NCBI GenBank assembly: GCA_007694015.1
Contig: RECO01000164.1
Coordinates: 1-42,124, forward strand
Direction of reading: 5' to 3'
Length of the DNA stretch: 42,124 nt
Source: Geminicoccaceae bacterium
Lineage (GTDB): Bacteria > Pseudomonadota > Alphaproteobacteria > Geminicoccales > Geminicoccaceae
Numbering within the stretch: the first letter of the stretch is position 1; the number at the start of each line of letters is the position of its first letter. Made by a program: the position numbers and the translations under genes. Below, in pieces: positions 25,916 to 34,038 of the stretch. A model generated the notes under the pieces. It made no database searches. It was not told the origin of the DNA and saw nothing but the letters and a program-made list of their open reading frames with translations.

Positions 25916-27049
25916 ATGACCGCTTCGTTCGATTTCGCCGTCGTCGGTGCCGGCATCGTCGGCCTGGCCCACGCACTTGCCGCCGCCCGCGCCGGCCACC
26001 GCGTCGTCGTCCTCGACCGCGAGGCCCAAAGTGTGGGCGCGTCCGTGCGCAATTTCGGCTTCGTCACGGTGACCGGCCAGGAGCGGGGCGACTGCTGGCG
26101 CCGTGCGCTGCGCTCGCGCGACGTGTGGGCCGAGGTGGCACCCCAGGCGGGCATCCGCATCGAGCACGAAGGCTTGCTGGTGACGGCACGGCGCGCCGAG
26201 GCGATGGCCGTGATCGAAGCCTTCGCGGCGACCGACATGGGCCGGGACTGCACGCTGCTGACGGCCGCCGAAGCCCGCAGCCGCTGCCCCCACCTCGCCG
26301 CCGGGGGGCTCGCGGGGGGGCTCTGGAGCCCGCACGAACGCCGCGTCGAGAGCCGCGACGCCATCCCCAAGCTGAAGGATTGGCTCGAAGCCGAGAAGGG
26401 CGTGATCTTCCTGCGGCCGGTCCACGTGCACGGCATCGAGGAGCGGACCCTCTACACCAGCGCAGGCCGGATCGAGGCGGCGCGGATCGTCGTTTGTCCG
26501 GGTGACGAGCGGCTGGCACTCTACCCCGAGCGGATCTCCGCACTCGGCATCGGCCGCTGCCGGCTGCACATGCTGAAGGTTCGCCCCGGCAACGGTGCCC
26601 GGCTGCCCGGTGCCGTCATGTCCGACCTCTCGCTGGTCCGCTATCTGGGCTACGCTGCGCTGCCCGAGGCGCAAGCCCTGCGCCGGCGCCTGGAGGCGGA
26701 GCAGCCCGCCCACCTCGCCGAGGGCATCCACCTCATCGTCGTCCAAGGTGCGGACGGCGACCTCGTGGTCGGCGACAGCCACCACTACGAGGCAAGCCCA
26801 GCCCCCTTCGCCCAAGGCCATGTCGACGACCTGATCCTGGATGAACTCGACGCCGTCCTCGACCTCGGCCCGCGGACCGTGGTCGAGCGCTGGATGGGCA
26901 CCTATGCGCATTTGCCCGACCGGTTGATGGTGGTCGACGCCCCCGAGCCGCACGTGCGCCTGGTGGTCGTCACCAGCGGCACGGGTGCATCCACCGCCTT
27001 TGCCATCGCCGAAGAGGTGCTGGCCGATCTGGAGGGAGCCACCGCATGA
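25916..27049 (+). CDS. FAD-dependent oxidoreductase, TIGR03364 (HpnW) type, phosphonate-associated
   Basis: The 377-residue DAO-like flavoprotein has FAD motif FAVVGAGIVGLAHALAAARAGH at its N-terminus, then VGASVRNFGFVTVTGQ, GGLAGGLWSPHERRVESRDAIPKL, and a C-terminal SGTGASTAFAIAEEVLADLE. This matches the family typically found next to phosphonatase-like genes. It probably oxidatively deaminates an aminophosphonate, such as aminoethylphosphonate or an N-methylated form, to phosphonoacetaldehyde. Context strongly supports this: its stop overlaps the phnX ATG (ATGA). No phnW transaminase is present, so this oxidase may replace it. It is divergent from the CIA30/GMC operon. Confidence 0.85.
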   Translation: MTASFDFAVVGAGIVGLAHALAAARAGHRVVVLDREAQSVGASVRNFGFVTVTGQERGDCWRRALRSRDVWAEVAPQAGIRIEHEGLLVTARRAEAMAVIEAFAATDMGRDCTLLTAAEARSRCPHLAAGGLAGGLWSPHERRVESRDAIPKLKDWLEAEKGVIFLRPVHVHGIEERTLYTSAGRIEAARIVVCPGDERLALYPERISALGIGRCRLHMLKVRPGNGARLPGAVMSDLSLVRYLGYAALPEAQALRRRLEAEQPAHLAEGIHLIVVQGADGDLVVGDSHHYEASPAPFAQGHVDDLILDELDAVLDLGPRTVVERWMGTYAHLPDRLMVVDAPEPHVRLVVVTSGTGASTAFAIAEEVLADLEGATA

Positions 27050-27849
27050 CCCAGCTCCAAGCCGTCGTCTTCGATTGGGCCGGCACCGTGGTCGATCACG
27101 GCTCCTTGGCGCCCATGGGCGTGTTCGTGCGCGCCTTTGCCGAGTTCGGCGTCGAGATCAGCCTCGACGAGGCGCGCGGGCCGATGGGCATGGCCAAGCG
27201 CGACCACATCCAGGCGGTGATGGCGCTGCCCAGGGTGCGCCAGGCCTGGCAGGACCGCCACGGCACCCAGCCGGGCGAGGCCGACATCGACCGCGTCTAC
27301 GAGGTGTTCGTGCCGCTCAACGTCCAGGTCGTGACCGACCACGCCGAGCTGATCGAAGGCACCGCCCGGGTGGTGGCGGGCTTGCGCGCGCAGGGCCTCA
27401 TGATCGGCTCCACCACCGGCTACACCCGCGAGATCATGGCCCCCTTGCTGCCGAAGGCCGCAGCCCAGGGCTTCAGCCCCGACAGCCTGGTCTGCGCCGG
27501 CGATCTGCCCAAGGGCCGGCCGCACCCGGCCATGATGTACCGCACCTTCCTCGAACTCGGCACGGGTCCGGCCTGGACCGTGGTCAAGGTGGACGACACC
27601 GGCGTCGGCCTCGGCGAGGGCCTCAACGCCGGCACCTGGACCGTCGGCGTCGCCCTCACCGGCAACGCCTTCGGCCTCTCGCCGACGGACACCCAGCGTC
27701 TCGCCCCCGCCGACTTCGCCGCCCGCAAGGCCAAGGCCTACGCCACCCTCCACGCCGCCGGCGCCCACCTCGTCATCGACGGCATCCACGACCTGCCCGC
27801 CGCCCTCGCCCAACTCGAGGGCCGCCTCGCCCGCGGCGAGCGGCCGTAG
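27046..27849 (+). CDS. phnX: Phosphonoacetaldehyde hydrolase (phosphonatase)
   Basis: This 267-residue HAD-superfamily enzyme hydrolyses phosphonoacetaldehyde to acetaldehyde and phosphate. It shows the HAD nucleophile motif VVFDWAGTVVDHG (Asp10) and the phosphonatase-specific Lys in GPMGMAKRDHI (Lys51), which forms a Schiff base with the aldehyde. GSTTGYTREIM, AGDLPKGRPHPAMMY and VKVDDTGVGLGEGLNAG match the later HAD motifs. Its length is normal. It is coupled to the upstream oxidase, making a two-enzyme catabolic unit supplied by the phn transporter encoded 13 kb away. Confidence 0.93.
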   Translation: MTQLQAVVFDWAGTVVDHGSLAPMGVFVRAFAEFGVEISLDEARGPMGMAKRDHIQAVMALPRVRQAWQDRHGTQPGEADIDRVYEVFVPLNVQVVTDHAELIEGTARVVAGLRAQGLMIGSTTGYTREIMAPLLPKAAAQGFSPDSLVCAGDLPKGRPHPAMMYRTFLELGTGPAWTVVKVDDTGVGLGEGLNAGTWTVGVALTGNAFGLSPTDTQRLAPADFAARKAKAYATLHAAGAHLVIDGIHDLPAALAQLEGRLARGERP

Positions 27850-28173
27850 GTCAGCGCGACCGGTGCAGAAATCGGCGTTGAAGGACGGGCACTCGCGGCG
27901 GCGGTGCCGCGCATGTTGGCGGGCGGTGCGACCTTCGTGGCGCATCGCCCGGCGGTGGCGGCCAAGGCCTGGAACGTTTCCCGGCTGGTTGGCGCGTTTT
28001 GCGTCAGGTCGATCGGTGCCCTTCCCGCCCCCCGCCCGAGCGCACGACTGCACACCGCCGGCCGTCGTCCTGCAACCGCGGTTCCGCCTGGCGGTCTAAG
28101 ACCCTGAGCCTACTTTACGCACGCGTGACGGTTGGCTAATCGCCTCCTCGGTTAACTCTTGATTGCAAATTCG
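27850..28173. other. Gap before the two-partner secretion operon
   Basis: No convincing gene, hairpin or repeat is seen in this 324-base stretch, which lacks a protein-like frame. The last 80 bases are less GC-rich and presumably hold the tpsA promoter; no clear -35/-10 pair was identified. Confidence 0.5.
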
Positions 28174-31100
28174 ATGCTGTTTTCGCGTCTCGTGCCGCGC
28201 CATCGTGGCGCCGGTTGGATCGACCTCTCGCGCCATGGCGCTTGGTTGCTCGCCACCGCCGCCACGACCGTGTTGACAGGCACGGCCTTCGGGCAAACGC
28301 CGCAAGGCGGCGTCGTCGTCAGCGGCCAGGCCAGCATCACCCAGGACGCGGCGCGCACGACCATTCAACAAACCTCGACCCGCGCCGTGGTCGATTGGCA
28401 GGGCTTCGACGTCGGCCGCCAGCATCAAGTCGACTTTCAGCAGCCGGGCGCACACGCGGCAACGCTCAACCGCATCACCCAGGGCGGACCCAGCACCATC
28501 GCCGGCCACATCACCGCCCCTGGCACCGTCATCATCCAAAACCAGGCCGGCGTCGTCTTCAGCGGCAGTGCTCGGGTCGACGTCGGTGGGCTGATCGCCA
28601 CCACCCAGATGGTGGATGCGGCGCGCTTCCAGGCGGGCCACGGCCTCGACATCACCGGCGGCGAACACCCGGAGGCGCGCCTCGTCAACGAGGGCAGCAT
28701 CACCGTCGCCGAGGCCGGCCTCGTCGCCCTGGTCGGCAGCCACGTCGCCAACCACGGCAGCATCGTTGCAAACAAGGGCACGGTCGCCCTCGCCTCCGGC
28801 GAACGCACCACCATCGACCTCACCGGCGACGGTCTCGCCAGGATCGTCGTCGATGGCGACACGGTGGCGGGCCACGTCGTCAACACCGGCCTGATCGACG
28901 CGCCCGGCGGCCAGGTCCTGCTCACCGCGGGCGACGCCGCACGCACCCTCGACGGTGCGATCAACACGAGCGGCGTGATCCGCGCGGCGAGCGCCGAGGC
29001 CGACGGCGGCAGCATCGCACTGCTCGGCCGCGGTGCCGGGGCCGTGCAGGTGGCCGGCCTGATCGACGCGAGCGGCAACCTTGGCGGCGACGTCACGGTC
29101 ACGGGCGAGACGGTGCGGCTCACGGCCGATGCCCGCATCGACGCCAGCGGCACGGGTCAAGGCGGCGACGTGCGCCTCGGTGGCAACCGCCTGGGCGCCC
29201 CGCCGCTGCGCCGCGCCGACGCGCTGACCATGACGGCGGGGGCCACGATCGACGCCGGCAGCAGCCAGGGTGGTGGCGGCAGCGTGGTGCTCTGGTCCGA
29301 CGACACGACGGTGGTCGACGGCCGCATCACGGCGGCAGGGGCCACGGCCGGCGGCTTCGTCGAAACCTCGGGCAGGGAACATCTCGGCATCGGTGCCACG
29401 GCCGAGGTCACGGCCGGTGCCGGCGGCAAGTGGCTGCTCGATCCGCGCGACGTGGTGATCGGCAATCCCGGCGCGGACGCATCCAACGACTTCGACGTGC
29501 CGCCGGGAGACACGCCCTTCCGCATCAACCGCGTCGCCGTCGTCCAAGCGTTGAACGACGGCACCGACGTCACCATCACCACCGCCCAGCCCGCTTCCAC
29601 GATGGCCGGTGACATCACGGTCGAGGGCGGCGGCCTGAACTGGACCGGCGCGGGCAGCCTGACGCTCTTGGCCGACCAGGACATTCTCCTGAATGCACTG
29701 GTGCGCAGCCAGGGTAACGGCAGCTTCACCGCCGATGCGGCCCGCAACCTCGTGATCAACGACGACGTCCAGGCCAACGACGCGGGCAACGTCAGCCTGA
29801 TCGCGCGCACGGGCGATGTCATCGCGACCAACACACCCGCCGGCAACCGTCAGATCGCCACGAACGAGGGCAATCTGGCGCTCACCGCCGTCGCGGGTTC
29901 GGTCCTGCTGCGCCGCCCGGCGGGCTTGAACAACAACGTCCAGGTCTATTCGGTCACGGGCGCCGTCGACATCACGGCGGGTCAGGAGATCCGGCTGGAG
30001 GGTGGGGATCGGAGCGGCACCTGGGTGCGCGTCGGCCGGGTGGCCAACCCCTCGGACATCACCCTGCGGGCAGCGCGCATCGTGGTCGAAGGCGGCAGCG
30101 TCAACGATAGCTTTGCCGAAGTGGTGACGGGCACCGGCGGCTCGATCACGCTCGACGCCGCCGAACGCATCACCATCACCGACGGCAGCGGCGCGCCGGG
30201 CCGGGTGACCGCCCTGTTCGGCAGCACCCTGACCATGCTGGCGCCGGAGCAGGTGTGGGACGGTCGGGTCCGCTCCGGCCCGACGTTCGCCGGTGGCGAC
30301 GTCCGGCTCGCCGGTGCGATTACCGCGAGCGTGACCCCCGAGTTCGACCTCGCCGCCAATCGCCACTTCACCTTCGATGCCGCAACACCGAGCGGGGCGC
30401 CCTCCTCCTACACCGGCCCGGCGCCCCTGACGGTGATCACCCGTGCCGGCGGCGGCATCGACGTCCAAGCGCCGGTCTCGACCAGTCGCATCGAGCTGCT
30501 CTCCGAGGAACGCGTCATCCTTGGTCCCGGCGCCAGCCTCACGGGCAGCGACAGCGGCGATGCCGTCGTCGTCGCTGCCGGCCGCCTTTTTCAGAACGAC
30601 GCCGGCAGCGACGTCATCACCACGACCGATCCGACCGCCCGCTGGCTGGTCTACATCGACACCTTCGCCGGCATGGTCGGCACCGAGCCCGGCCCTCGCG
30701 CGTTCGACCTCTACGGCCGCCCCTTCGCCGACACCCCGCCAGCGAGCCTCGCAGGCTTCAGCGGCAACCGCATCGTCTACGGCGAGCAGCCCTGGCTGAC
30801 CCTCACCGGCGACAACCTTACCAAGACCTATGGCGAGGCGGTGAGCCCCGGCTTCAGCTTCAGCGGTCTGCGCCCCGGCGACACGCTGATCCAAGCGCTC
30901 CAAGGCGACGTTACCGTCACGAGCGACGGTGCTCCGGCCAACGCCCCGGTGACGGGCTCACCCTTCGCGGTCACGGTTGCCGCCGGCGTCTCCGAGCAGG
31001 GCTACCTGCTGAACTTGGTGGATGGCTCGATCACCGTCCTACCAGCAGCACTCACCATCACCGCCGACGACGCGGCGCGGCTGCGCGGTGAGGCGAACCC

Positions 31101-32127
31101 CGACTTCACCGCCAGCTTCGACGGCTTCGTCCTCGGCGAGACCGTGGCCGACCTCGACGGCGCCCTCGCCTTCACGACGCCGGCCACCCCCAGCTCCAAC
31201 GTCGGCGCCTACGCCATCACGCCCTCGGGCCTCGGCGCCACCAACTACGTCCTCACGTTCGAGGACGGCACCCTTACGGTGAACCCCGTCCAGCTCACCG
31301 TCACCGCCGACGACGCGGCGCGGCCAGCGGGCGCGGCCAATCCGCCGTTTACGGCGAGCTTCGACGGCTTCGTGCTGGGCGAGACCGTCGCCGACCTGGC
31401 GGGTAGCCTCAGCTTCACCACACCCGCGACCCCAGCTTCGCCGCCGGGCGCATTCCCGATTACGCCAGGCGGGTTGAGTGCCACGAACTACCTTTTGAGT
31501 TTCGTCGACGGGACACTCACGATCAACGCCGCTCCTCCACCACCGCCTCCTCCACCACCATTACCGCCACCGATTGATCCGGAGCCCACGCCGCCGCCGG
31601 TCGATCCCACACCGCCGCAAGTCGATCCCGGTCCGATAGTGCCGCCGGTCGATCCACCGGCCGTGCCCGATCCGAACCCACCGGGGACGGGCGGCGAACC
31701 GGGCGATGGCCCTGGCGTCTCGGGTCTCGCGACGTTGGGGGGCCTGACCTCGCTCATCGAGCCGTTCGATCGCGGCCTGCCGCCGATCACGCCGGGCGAC
31801 GCCAGCTTCCGCACCACGCTGAGCGAGGCTGGACCGTCGGTCGCCGACCCGTTCGCGCTTGGCTTTTCGCTCGGCAGCACCGTCCAGCAGGCGCCGGTGG
31901 ACGGGGCGGCAGCGCTCGCCGCTATCGCTCCGGCGGCTGCACCGGCCGGCGGCCCGGACGACATCGCCGAAGCCTTGGCCGAGATCGCCCCCGGCGCCGG
32001 TCCCGCCGATGTCACCGACGGGGCGGCTTGTGCGGGTCCGGTCAATGCCGGCGCACCCGCCGCCAACTGCGCCACGGTGACGGTGGTCGACGACTTCTGG
32101 TCCGGCTTCATCGGGGGCACGCCGTGA
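28174..32127 (+). CDS. Two-partner secretion exoprotein (TpsA, filamentous haemagglutinin family) with MBG repeats
   Basis: This predicted 1317-residue secreted adhesin-like protein has a signal region ending near residue 40 (TGTAFG/Q). A TPS/haemagglutinin N-terminal domain follows at about 41-290 (GQASITQDAARTTIQQTS, VDWQGFDVGRQHQVDF, NRITQGG, NQAGVVFSGSARVDVGGL), then a long beta-helix-like Gly/Asp/Thr-rich passenger. Three MBG-type domains lie at about 870-1118, then a proline-rich linker (about 1118-1175) and a C-terminal region. The only two cysteines are Cys1286 and Cys1299, close to the C-terminus. A TTG at 28159 would add five residues; neither start has a clear ribosome-binding site. 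The stop overlaps the tpsB GTG (GTGA). Confidence 0.88.
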   Translation: MLFSRLVPRHRGAGWIDLSRHGAWLLATAATTVLTGTAFGQTPQGGVVVSGQASITQDAARTTIQQTSTRAVVDWQGFDVGRQHQVDFQQPGAHAATLNRITQGGPSTIAGHITAPGTVIIQNQAGVVFSGSARVDVGGLIATTQMVDAARFQAGHGLDITGGEHPEARLVNEGSITVAEAGLVALVGSHVANHGSIVANKGTVALASGERTTIDLTGDGLARIVVDGDTVAGHVVNTGLIDAPGGQVLLTAGDAARTLDGAINTSGVIRAASAEADGGSIALLGRGAGAVQVAGLIDASGNLGGDVTVTGETVRLTADARIDASGTGQGGDVRLGGNRLGAPPLRRADALTMTAGATIDAGSSQGGGGSVVLWSDDTTVVDGRITAAGATAGGFVETSGREHLGIGATAEVTAGAGGKWLLDPRDVVIGNPGADASNDFDVPPGDTPFRINRVAVVQALNDGTDVTITTAQPASTMAGDITVEGGGLNWTGAGSLTLLADQDILLNALVRSQGNGSFTADAARNLVINDDVQANDAGNVSLIARTGDVIATNTPAGNRQIATNEGNLALTAVAGSVLLRRPAGLNNNVQVYSVTGAVDITAGQEIRLEGGDRSGTWVRVGRVANPSDITLRAARIVVEGGSVNDSFAEVVTGTGGSITLDAAERITITDGSGAPGRVTALFGSTLTMLAPEQVWDGRVRSGPTFAGGDVRLAGAITASVTPEFDLAANRHFTFDAATPSGAPSSYTGPAPLTVITRAGGGIDVQAPVSTSRIELLSEERVILGPGASLTGSDSGDAVVVAAGRLFQNDAGSDVITTTDPTARWLVYIDTFAGMVGTEPGPRAFDLYGRPFADTPPASLAGFSGNRIVYGEQPWLTLTGDNLTKTYGEAVSPGFSFSGLRPGDTLIQALQGDVTVTSDGAPANAPVTGSPFAVTVAAGVSEQGYLLNLVDGSITVLPAALTITADDAARLRGEANPDFTASFDGFVLGETVADLDGALAFTTPATPSSNVGAYAITPSGLGATNYVLTFEDGTLTVNPVQLTVTADDAARPAGAANPPFTASFDGFVLGETVADLAGSLSFTTPATPASPPGAFPITPGGLSATNYLLSFVDGTLTINAAPPPPPPPPPLPPPIDPEPTPPPVDPTPPQVDPGPIVPPVDPPAVPDPNPPGTGGEPGDGPGVSGLATLGGLTSLIEPFDRGLPPITPGDASFRTTLSEAGPSVADPFALGFSLGSTVQQAPVDGAAALAAIAPAAAPAGGPDDIAEALAEIAPGAGPADVTDGAACAGPVNAGAPAANCATVTVVDDFWSGFIGGTP
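31051..31528. repeat. Tandem MBG-domain coding repeat inside tpsA
   Basis: Two in-frame units of about 240 bases are strongly similar. Both begin LT(I/V)TADDAAR, continue ANP-FTASFDGFVLGETVADL and end ATNY-L-F-DGTLT. A third, more divergent unit precedes them from about 30790 (TLTGDNLTKTYGEAVSPGFSF). They probably lengthen a surface stalk. Confidence 0.85.
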
Positions 32128-33854
32128 GCCGCGCTTCGGGGGGGCTCGGTCTTGGCCTCGTCCTGACCGTGCTCCTCGTCCAACCGGCCCTGGCGCAGAC
32201 GCAACCGCGCGAAGCCCTCAGCCCCGAGGTGCAGCGCGGCGAGTTCGACCCGCGGCCCTTGCCCCTGGCCGAGCCCGCACCCGCCCCAACCGCGCCGGAG
32301 CCGGTGCCCGTACCGCCGCCGGAGACCGCCGCCTTCGTCCTCGGCGGCGTCATCGTCGAGGGGGTGACGGCCCTGTCGCCGGACGATTTGGCCGGCTTGT
32401 GGCAACCGCTCCTCGGCCAGCCGGTGACGCTCCAAACCTTGGAGGCGTTGGCCACCCAAATCACCGCCGCCTATCGCAGCGCGGGCTTCGTGCTGAGCCA
32501 GGCCATCGTGCCGGCGCAGACCATCGGCGACGACGGCATCGTCCGGCTCCAGGTGATCGAGGGCTTCGTCGACCGGATCGACGCGCAGGGCAGCACCCCC
32601 GCCGCCCAAGCCATCGCCGGCCGCCTCCTCGCCGCGGCCGGCGCCGAGCGGCCGCTGCGGCTGGAACGCCTCGAGCGCGGCGTGCTGCTCGCCCGCGACA
32701 CCCTCGGCGGCTCGGTCGAAACCATCCTGCAGCCCTCGCCGACCACCTTCGGCGCCGCCGACCTCACCATCGCACTCGAGCCGAAGCCGGCCGAAGGCTT
32801 CGCCGTCGTCGACAATCGCAGCTCGCGTCTGTTCGGCCCCTGGGTAGTCCGCGCCGGCGGGTCGGTGACCAACACGCTGGGCTTCGGCGAGCGCATCGAC
32901 CTGCTGGGGGCTGCCGCCCTCGGCAATCCCCGGCTCTGGTACGGCCAGCTCGGCGCCGCCCTGCCGCTCGCCGTCCTCGACGACACCTGGCTCGACGGTG
33001 CCCGCCTGCGCCTGCGCGGCGACATCACCCGCGCCGACCCCGACGTGCAACGGCTCACCCCCGGCCTCACCTCGGTGCAGGACGAGCACAATGTCGGCGG
33101 TGAGTTGGAGGTGCCCGTCATCCGCACGCGGCGCGAAAACCTGTTCCTATCGCTCGCCGTCAACTACCGGGACAGTCAGGCCGAGGCGCGCTTTTTCGAC
33201 GACAGCCTGGGGGTGTCGACCGACCGTTTGCTCACCTTCACACCGCGCCTCGTCTACGACCGCGCCGACCGCTTCGGTGGCGTGTCCCTGATCGATCTGC
33301 GGCTGCGCCAGGGCCTCGCCAAGGACGGTCTCACCAAGATCGGGACGACCGGTCCGGGCGCGCCCAAGGCCGATTTCACCTACGCCGCGGGCTCGGTGCA
33401 GCGCCTGCAGCGCGTCGGCACCACCCGCTGGTCGGTCTTCGGCGAGGTGATCTGGCAACTCGCCTTCGACACGGTGCCGAATTCCGAGCGCTTTTCGCTC
33501 GGCGGCGATGCCATGGTGCGCGGCTTTTCACCGGGCAACACCACGGGCGACAGCGGCTATGGCGGGCGGATCGAGGTTCGCCGCACCGTCAACCTGCCGC
33601 CGATCCAAGGCATCGAGAGCGGCGCCCTGCTCTACGGCTTCGGCGAATGGGGCAGCGCCATCGACCGCTCCGACCGTCGCGACGGCCAGCAGTGGGAAGT
33701 GCTGGGCTCGGCCGGGCTCGGTGCGCGCATCGACGTCACGCCCTACCTCACCTTGACCCCCGAACTGGCCCGCCAAATCGCGGGACGGCCCGCCGACAAA
33801 GCCAACAACAGCCGCGAGACCCGCTTCTTCATCGGCGTCGTCGCCCGCTTTTAG
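32124..33854 (+). CDS. Two-partner secretion outer-membrane transporter (TpsB, ShlB/FhaC family)
   Basis: The 576-residue Omp85-superfamily pore exports the adjacent TpsA. It has a signal peptide (VLTVLLVQPALAQ), a Pro-rich stretch with ShlB-like lead-in, and a POTRA region (FVLGGVIVEGVTALSPDDL, YRSAGFVLSQAIVPAQ, VRLQVIEGFVDRI). The C-terminal barrel includes FSLGGDAMVRGFSPGNTTGDSGYGG, which carries the conserved VRGF motif of the L6 loop. It ends in Phe (VVARF), the usual outer-membrane insertion signal. The GTG start overlaps the tpsA stop, so the pair is one translationally coupled operon. Confidence 0.94.
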   Translation: MSRASGGLGLGLVLTVLLVQPALAQTQPREALSPEVQRGEFDPRPLPLAEPAPAPTAPEPVPVPPPETAAFVLGGVIVEGVTALSPDDLAGLWQPLLGQPVTLQTLEALATQITAAYRSAGFVLSQAIVPAQTIGDDGIVRLQVIEGFVDRIDAQGSTPAAQAIAGRLLAAAGAERPLRLERLERGVLLARDTLGGSVETILQPSPTTFGAADLTIALEPKPAEGFAVVDNRSSRLFGPWVVRAGGSVTNTLGFGERIDLLGAAALGNPRLWYGQLGAALPLAVLDDTWLDGARLRLRGDITRADPDVQRLTPGLTSVQDEHNVGGELEVPVIRTRRENLFLSLAVNYRDSQAEARFFDDSLGVSTDRLLTFTPRLVYDRADRFGGVSLIDLRLRQGLAKDGLTKIGTTGPGAPKADFTYAAGSVQRLQRVGTTRWSVFGEVIWQLAFDTVPNSERFSLGGDAMVRGFSPGNTTGDSGYGGRIEVRRTVNLPPIQGIESGALLYGFGEWGSAIDRSDRRDGQQWEVLGSAGLGARIDVTPYLTLTPELARQIAGRPADKANNSRETRFFIGVVARF

Positions 33855-33892
33855 CGCGTTTTCCGTTCAAGTTGATCGGTCCCCATCAAGCA

Positions 33893-33944
33893 CCCCCGCC
33901 CGACCACCCATGGAAAAGTACACTCGTGGGTGGTCGGGCGGGGG
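33893..33944 (+). terminator. Perfect 18-bp stem hairpin between tpsB and the NAPRTase gene
   Basis: Arms 33893-33910 and 33927-33944 are exactly complementary over 18 bases around a 16-base loop (33911-33926). It starts 38 bases after the tpsB stop. No U-tract follows. It could be a terminator, an mRNA-stabilising 3' structure or an attenuator in the leader of the next gene (start at 34039). It is not a member of the A-E family. Confidence 0.6.
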
Positions 33945-34038
33945 CGTGGGATGGACAAGCATACCGAAAAACGCTCGAGCGGACTTGCCCTCGGCCGCTC
34001 CGGTCGTCACGTTGACGACGACGCGAGAGGACGCTGCC

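Noticed and set aside
27863-28107. Short open frames in the gap before tpsA
   Set aside because: Arg/Ala/Pro-rich products with no ribosome-binding site and no protein-like composition.
28096-30903. 935-codon open frame antisense to tpsA
   Set aside because: Composition is Asp/Ala/Gly/His-rich and motif-free. The sense strand encodes a clear TPS domain.
31051-31528. Repeats considered as a CRISPR array
   Set aside because: The units are about 240 bases, in frame and protein-coding, with no short repeat/spacer pattern and no cas genes.
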